DNA from: VXMO01 sp965205915
GTDB taxonomy: Bacteria > Chloroflexota > Dehalococcoidia > UBA6926
NCBI GenBank assembly: GCA_965205915.1
Contig: OZ242191.1
Coordinates: forward strand, 1,550,001-1,614,000
DNA length: 64,000 nt
Direction: 5' to 3'
In this document: positions 60,313 through 64,000 of the stretch, piece after piece
Layout: each line of letters opens with the position of its first letter
Position numbering within the stretch: the first letter of the stretch is position 1
Program-made: the position numbers and the translations under genes
Notes under the pieces: model-generated
What the model was told of the DNA's origin: nothing
Databases searched by the model: none
The model's input: only the letters and a program-made list of their open reading frames with translations

Positions 60313-62118
60313 ATGAATAAATGGACAATGCTCCTCGTCGGTTTGGTGGCCACCATCGCGCTGCTTGCAGCCGCCTGTGGCACCGGTTCCGACGACGAGG
60401 ACACACCCGTGTCGCAACCAACGGCAACCGCTAGTTCTGGGGGGGCAACGGCTACTGAAGTACCAATGATGGATCATTCCGTCAGTGGCGTGCCCCTTGA
60501 TATGGATGCCAAGTACGGCGGGACCCTCAGGTTATCCCAAAGATCCACCAACCCACTTATCCCGTGGGAAGAAGCCGCAGGCCCCGCCTTCGATGTTGGG
60601 CACCTGCTCAACAACATGCTGATTAAGCCGAGGACGTGGGGAACCGAGGACGATTACAGGAACAACGCATTCTTCGAGTTGCATCCGGACCTTGCCGAAA
60701 CGTGGGAACAGTCCGCAAACGGCCTCGCGTGGACATTCAACCTCCGTGACGGCATTGAATGGTCGGACGGTACGCCACTGAGTTGTAACGACGTCAAGTG
60801 GTCATTCGACACTATCCGCTTGGCGGACGCCGCGGGACTACGCCGCAGCCCGCGGAAGACCCACTACCTGGCCATCCGGGACATCACATGCGCGGATGAA
60901 CTGACGGTCGTCTTCAACCTGATCTACCCCAAGCCGGCCATCCTGGAAGTCATTGGCCAGCCCTACAACGTCATCTTCCCGGCCCACATCTACCAGACCG
61001 AGTTCAATGAGACCGGCGACCTGCTGTCCATGCGGCAAGAGCCGGCCAGTGTAACCACCGGCGCCTTCAGGGTTGTCGAATACATCCCTGGTGAGGGATA
61101 CCTTTTCGAGAAGAACGCCGACTACTGGGATGCGCCATTCCCGTACGTCGATGCCGTTGAGATGATCTTCCTCGCCCGCGCAAACATCCCTCCGGCCCTC
61201 AGAACCGGCGCCATCCACATCGGTGACTCCCATGGCTACACCGGTGGGCAGGCGCTGACACTCCTCCAGGAGTGCACGGATGAGTTCTGCAAGATCTACG
61301 ATCGTGTTATCGCATCGTCGTTCAGCCCCGCGATTTTCCTTAACAAGACCCGCACTCCCTGGAACGACCCTGACATCAACACGGCCTTTGCGCTCGCCAT
61401 CGACAACCAGAAGTACATCACGACAGTCCAACAGGATCTCTTCGAGCTCCCGACGGGCTGCGGCTTCTACCCGACGAGCGAGTGGGCCATGCCCGCCGAG
61501 CGCTGCGGACAGATCCCCGGCTTTGCTGATGTGGTTCCAACCACCCTTGAAGGGCGTGCGGCGGCAGCCGAGGCAGACAAGGTACGCGCCAGGCAGATCC
61601 TGCTCGATGCCGGCTACACGTCCGAGAACCCCCTGACAGTGGACATGACAGTCTGGGCGCCCATCCAGGCCGATGGCCCGCAGTTGCAGCAGGACCTTCA
61701 GGCGATCGGTGTTGACGTGACGCTGGACATCTCAGAGTCCGCCGCCGCATACACACGCTGGTCCAACGCTGACTTCGATGTGGGACTCCATGGCTTCTGG
61801 ATCGCCGGCATCGACCCGGACGTGACGCTGTACGAGCACTTCTACACGGGCTCTGACCGCAACTACAACAGGTACAGCAACCCGGCGTTCGATGAGCTCG
61901 TCAACCAGATGAGCCAGACCCTGGACAAGGAAGAGCGCAAGGAGCTTGCGTGGCAGTCGATGGAACTCGCGTTGAATGACGTTGCCAAGGTCGTGGTCTC
62001 ACACGGCTCCTACTACCCGATCGTCAGTACCAAAGTGCGTGGCTTCATGCCTGCCCTCAACTACCTCGCTGGCTACGGCCCGCAGAAGCGCTACGACCAC
62101 GTTTGGCTTGATGAGTAA
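60313..62118 (+). CDS. peptide-binding lipoprotein (SBP_bac_5), array member 6
   Basis: A 601-residue family 5 lipoprotein, the closest relative of member 5 including signal peptide, leader and terminator. ATG 60313 follows GGGGAGGAAAAGG. Parts of the first lobe (LLSMRQEPASVTTGAF, AGLRRSPRKTHY) agree with member 3 rather than member 5, a mosaic pattern expected from gene conversion within the array. Confidence 0.94.
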   Translation: MNKWTMLLVGLVATIALLAAACGTGSDDEDTPVSQPTATASSGGATATEVPMMDHSVSGVPLDMDAKYGGTLRLSQRSTNPLIPWEEAAGPAFDVGHLLNNMLIKPRTWGTEDDYRNNAFFELHPDLAETWEQSANGLAWTFNLRDGIEWSDGTPLSCNDVKWSFDTIRLADAAGLRRSPRKTHYLAIRDITCADELTVVFNLIYPKPAILEVIGQPYNVIFPAHIYQTEFNETGDLLSMRQEPASVTTGAFRVVEYIPGEGYLFEKNADYWDAPFPYVDAVEMIFLARANIPPALRTGAIHIGDSHGYTGGQALTLLQECTDEFCKIYDRVIASSFSPAIFLNKTRTPWNDPDINTAFALAIDNQKYITTVQQDLFELPTGCGFYPTSEWAMPAERCGQIPGFADVVPTTLEGRAAAAEADKVRARQILLDAGYTSENPLTVDMTVWAPIQADGPQLQQDLQAIGVDVTLDISESAAAYTRWSNADFDVGLHGFWIAGIDPDVTLYEHFYTGSDRNYNRYSNPAFDELVNQMSQTLDKEERKELAWQSMELALNDVAKVVVSHGSYYPIVSTKVRGFMPALNYLAGYGPQKRYDHVWLDE

Positions 62119-62170
62119 TCCACACAGCAAGACAGAAAACCCTGGGACTGAACAAAGCCCCGACAAAACT

Positions 62171-62208
62171 GGAGGCCCCTGCCAAACCGGCAGGGGCCTC
62201 CCTCTTTT
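62171..62208 (+). terminator. terminator of array member 6
   Basis: The same 13-bp stem (GGAGGCCCCTGCC, loop AAACC) and CTCTTTT tail as after member 5. It separates the array from the convergent tRNA gene. Confidence 0.88.
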
Positions 62209-62247
62209 CCACCACCCAACCCAAATCGTGAACAACAAAAAAACCGC

Positions 62248-62345
62248 TGGCGGGAGTAGGAGGGAGTCGAACCCACCGGGGACGGCGCTGGCCGCCCCCC
62301 ATCGGGGTTGAAGCCCGTGGGCCCCACCGGGAACCATCTACTCCC
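62248..62345 (-). tRNA. selC: selenocysteine tRNA, tRNA-Sec(UCA)
   Basis: A 98-nt tRNA with the bacterial Sec fold. The 8-bp acceptor stem is GGGAGTAG/CTACTCCC, followed by discriminator G and an encoded CCA (62248-62250). The D stem of about six pairs has a small loop (GGTTCC-CGGT-GGGGCC). The anticodon loop CTTCAAC holds TCA, and a long GC-rich variable arm ends in GTCCCC. The T loop is TTCGACT; the T stem has one T-T mismatch. It reads UGA as selenocysteine with SelA, SelB and SelD, none of which is in the window. Its presence means some UGA codons in this genome are probably not stops. Confidence 0.9.
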
Positions 62346-62444
62346 GCGCTAAGCGGAACGCCAACGTGAATGGCAGAAACGAAACTGCCTGTAAAGCCGA
62401 CAGCCCCTCCCCCCACTAACGGGAAGAGGGACCACGCGCGCTAA

Positions 62445-63371
62445 CTAATCCGCGAAAGAATGCTCAGCGATGTACTTCTCTGCGAAGATCGCCGCCGTCG
62501 CACCGTCCCCAACCGCGGACGCCACCTGACGCGCCGACTGCGCTCGCACGTCTCCGGCCGCAAACACGCCGTCGAACTTGGTCTCCATCTTCAGATTCAC
62601 ATGCAAGTGCCCCTGCTCATCCGCAGGCAGCCTGCCGCGCAGGTACTGCGTGTTCGGCGTCAGCCCCACATAGATGAACACCCCGTCAACGTTCTTCTCG
62701 GACTGCGATCCCTGCTTCACATCGTTGAGCACCAGCGTGTCGACCAGGCCATTGCCCTTGATCTCCTGCACCGTCGTATTCCACAGGAAGTCCATCTTCT
62801 CATTCGCGAAGGCGCGCTCTTGCAGGATCTTCTGCGCCCGCAGCTCTTCACGACGATGGATGATCGTTACCTTGGAAGCAAAGCGCGTCAGATAAGCGCC
62901 CTCCTCCACGGCCGCGTCCCCGCCGCCCACCACCACAAGCTCCTTATCGCGGAAAAACGCCCCGTCGCACACCGCGCAGTAGGAAACGCCCCGACCGGAG
63001 AACTCGTCCTCGCCGGGCACCTCCAGCTTGTTGTGCATGGAGCCCGTCGCGATGACCAATGTCTTGGCTCGCAGCTCGCCATCATCCGTCTTGACGATCT
63101 TGTAGTCGCCCTCAAGCTCAACATCCTCGACCTCGGCGTACTGCACATTCAGGCCGAACTTCTCGGCGTGATCCATCAGCTTCTGGCCGAGTTCCGGGCC
63201 GAGGATATGCTCGAACCCGGGATAATTCTCCACGTCCTCCGTCACGGCAAGCTGGCCTCCAACGAGGCCGCGCTCGATCAGGAGTGTGTTGAGGCGAGAC
63301 CGCGTGCCATACAAGCCCGCCGCCGCGCCCGTCGGCCCGCCGCCCAGGATGATCAAATCATATGTGTCCAA
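62445..63371 (-). CDS. trxB: thioredoxin reductase
   Basis: A 308-residue FAD/NADPH enzyme that reduces thioredoxin. It has the FAD-binding GGGPTGAAAG near residue 10, the redox motif CAVCDG near 133-138, the NADPH-binding GGGDAAVEEG, and the C-terminal FAD motif GVFAAGDVR. Length is standard for the low-molecular-weight type. Its partner trxA is upstream on the same strand, separated by a repeat array. Confidence 0.96.
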   Translation of the reverse strand: MDTYDLIILGGGPTGAAAGLYGTRSRLNTLLIERGLVGGQLAVTEDVENYPGFEHILGPELGQKLMDHAEKFGLNVQYAEVEDVELEGDYKIVKTDDGELRAKTLVIATGSMHNKLEVPGEDEFSGRGVSYCAVCDGAFFRDKELVVVGGGDAAVEEGAYLTRFASKVTIIHRREELRAQKILQERAFANEKMDFLWNTTVQEIKGNGLVDTLVLNDVKQGSQSEKNVDGVFIYVGLTPNTQYLRGRLPADEQGHLHVNLKMETKFDGVFAAGDVRAQSARQVASAVGDGATAAIFAEKYIAEHSFAD

Positions 63372-63465
63372 CTGTCACCTCTCAGTGCCCCAAACGTGAA
63401 GGGACGCCGTCCGGCGCTATGTCCGGTCCGGCGTCCGCCCTTATTCCTCAGGAAAAACAACCATT

Positions 63466-63580
63466 CCCGTCACTCCAAAGACCCCCGTCACTCCCGCGAG
63501 CCCCCGTCACTCCAAAGAGCCCCCGTCATTCCCGCGAGCCCCCCGTCATTCCCAAGAGCCCCCGTCATTCCCGCGAAGAG
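63466..63580. repeat. tandem array of CCCGTCATTCCCGCGAG-type units
   Basis: Six degenerate units of 18-20 nt start at 63466, 63484, 63503, 63522, 63542 and 63561, alternating between CCCGTCACTCCAAAGAG and CCCGTCATTCCCGCGAG forms. It is the same family as the dispersed palindrome but in tandem, and it lies between trxA and trxB. Confidence 0.75.
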
Positions 63581-63625
63581 CTTGCCCCGTACTGGATACG
63601 GGGCGGGAAACGTCAGGTCGCTCCG

Positions 63626-63958
63626 CTAAACGGCGACCACCTTGGAGAGCAGGCGATCCTTGATTGCCTTCTTCGGCATCGCGCCGACGACCTGCGCCAC
63701 CGGCTCCCCGCCCTGGAAAACAATCAGCGTCGGGATGCTCATCACCTGGTACTTCAGGGCGATGTTCGGCGCGTCATCGACGTTCAACTTCGTGAAGCCC
63801 ATTTCACCGGAGAACTCCTCCGCGAGCTCTTCGACGATCGGCGAGACGATCTTGCAGGGGCCGCACCACGGCGCCCAGAAATCCACCAGCACCGGCTTCT
63901 CGGAGCCCAAAACCTCGTCCTGAAAATCGCTCTCGGTCACATCTTGCAGCTTTGCCAT
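63626..63958 (-). CDS. trxA: thioredoxin
   Basis: A 110-residue thioredoxin with active site WCGPC near residues 32-36, the preceding VDFWAPWC strand and the cis-proline MSIPT. ATG 63958 is chosen because GGAAGG precedes it; 11 further in-frame codons upstream are unsupported. It is the electron acceptor of the adjacent TrxB and may also supply electrons to extracytoplasmic systems through carriers not seen here. Confidence 0.95.
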   Translation of the reverse strand: MAKLQDVTESDFQDEVLGSEKPVLVDFWAPWCGPCKIVSPIVEELAEEFSGEMGFTKLNVDDAPNIALKYQVMSIPTLIVFQGGEPVAQVVGAMPKKAIKDRLLSKVVAV

Positions 63959-64000
63959 CCCGGACCTTCCTTCCTGTTTCCTTCCCGCCATCTCGGACGG

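Noticed and set aside
63466..63580. Possible CRISPR array between trxA and trxB
   Set aside because: Units are 18-20 nt, degenerate and contiguous without unique spacers, and no cas genes are present.
3454..63625. Insertion sequences or prophage
   Set aside because: No transposase, integrase, terminase or terminal inverted repeats were found anywhere in the window.
62460..63629. 389-codon frame on the plus strand opposite trxB
   Set aside because: It covers trxB antisense and continues into the tandem repeat array; no domain.

Overview
The window is a 64 kb, high-GC chromosomal segment of a free-living bacterium. The gene set suggests Chloroflexota, probably the Dehalococcoidia/SAR202 branch: paired CaiB/BaiF CoA-transferases, a split ADP-forming acetyl-CoA synthetase, MeaB, a class E-like sortase, and many lone peptide-binding lipoproteins. 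This assignment is inferred from gene content; no rRNA gene is present.

Layout, left to right. 1-7.0 kb: three tandem DUF433/DUF5615 toxin-antitoxin pairs lead into an M42 aminopeptidase, followed by two TolB-like propeller genes made by tandem duplication. 7.0-16.9 kb: housekeeping genes pyrG and rho, a small membrane protein, a 1272-residue exported acidic protein behind a long structured leader with its own leader peptide, and meaB. 17-22.6 kb: DUF1697, ADP-forming acetyl-CoA synthetase subunits, a dead NYN gene, and a sortase/TlpA operon. 22.8-41 kb: an accessory and defence-rich stretch with a BsuBI/PstI-type restriction-modification pair, a truncated sacsin-like ATPase, two CaiB genes, a HEPN-like/NB-ARC STAND protein, two lipoproteins that fuse a dead trypsin-like domain to a peptide-binding domain, a DUF1998 helicase and an orphan HicB. 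41-50 kb: pstSCAB1B2-phoU behind a PHO-box-like repeat, then polA. 50-62 kb: six consecutive oligopeptide-binding lipoprotein genes, most with their own promoter and terminator. 62-64 kb: a selenocysteine tRNA gene, trxB and trxA.

The most striking property is structural. In at least five places an accessory gene sits between direct repeats that are pieces of the neighbouring resident genes, usually the last or first 10-50 codons with the stop or start codon intact. These gene-end fossils occur at 1516-1595, 3707-3760 and 5492-5512, 20046-20130, 25549-25640 with 27161-27252, and 38019-38255. They read as junctions of old tandem duplications or stacked insertions in variable spots between core genes. 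No transposase, integrase or phage gene is present to explain them.

Regulation shows in several places. The three toxin-antitoxin units share a TATAAT promoter and a 13-bp inverted repeat. Five peptide-binding genes share a CTAGGG dyad that abuts the -35 box, with exactly 16 bp to a CATAAT-type -10, and the TolB promoters carry a relative of it. Several other genes have a -10 box ending 6-7 nt before the ATG, which suggests leaderless mRNAs.
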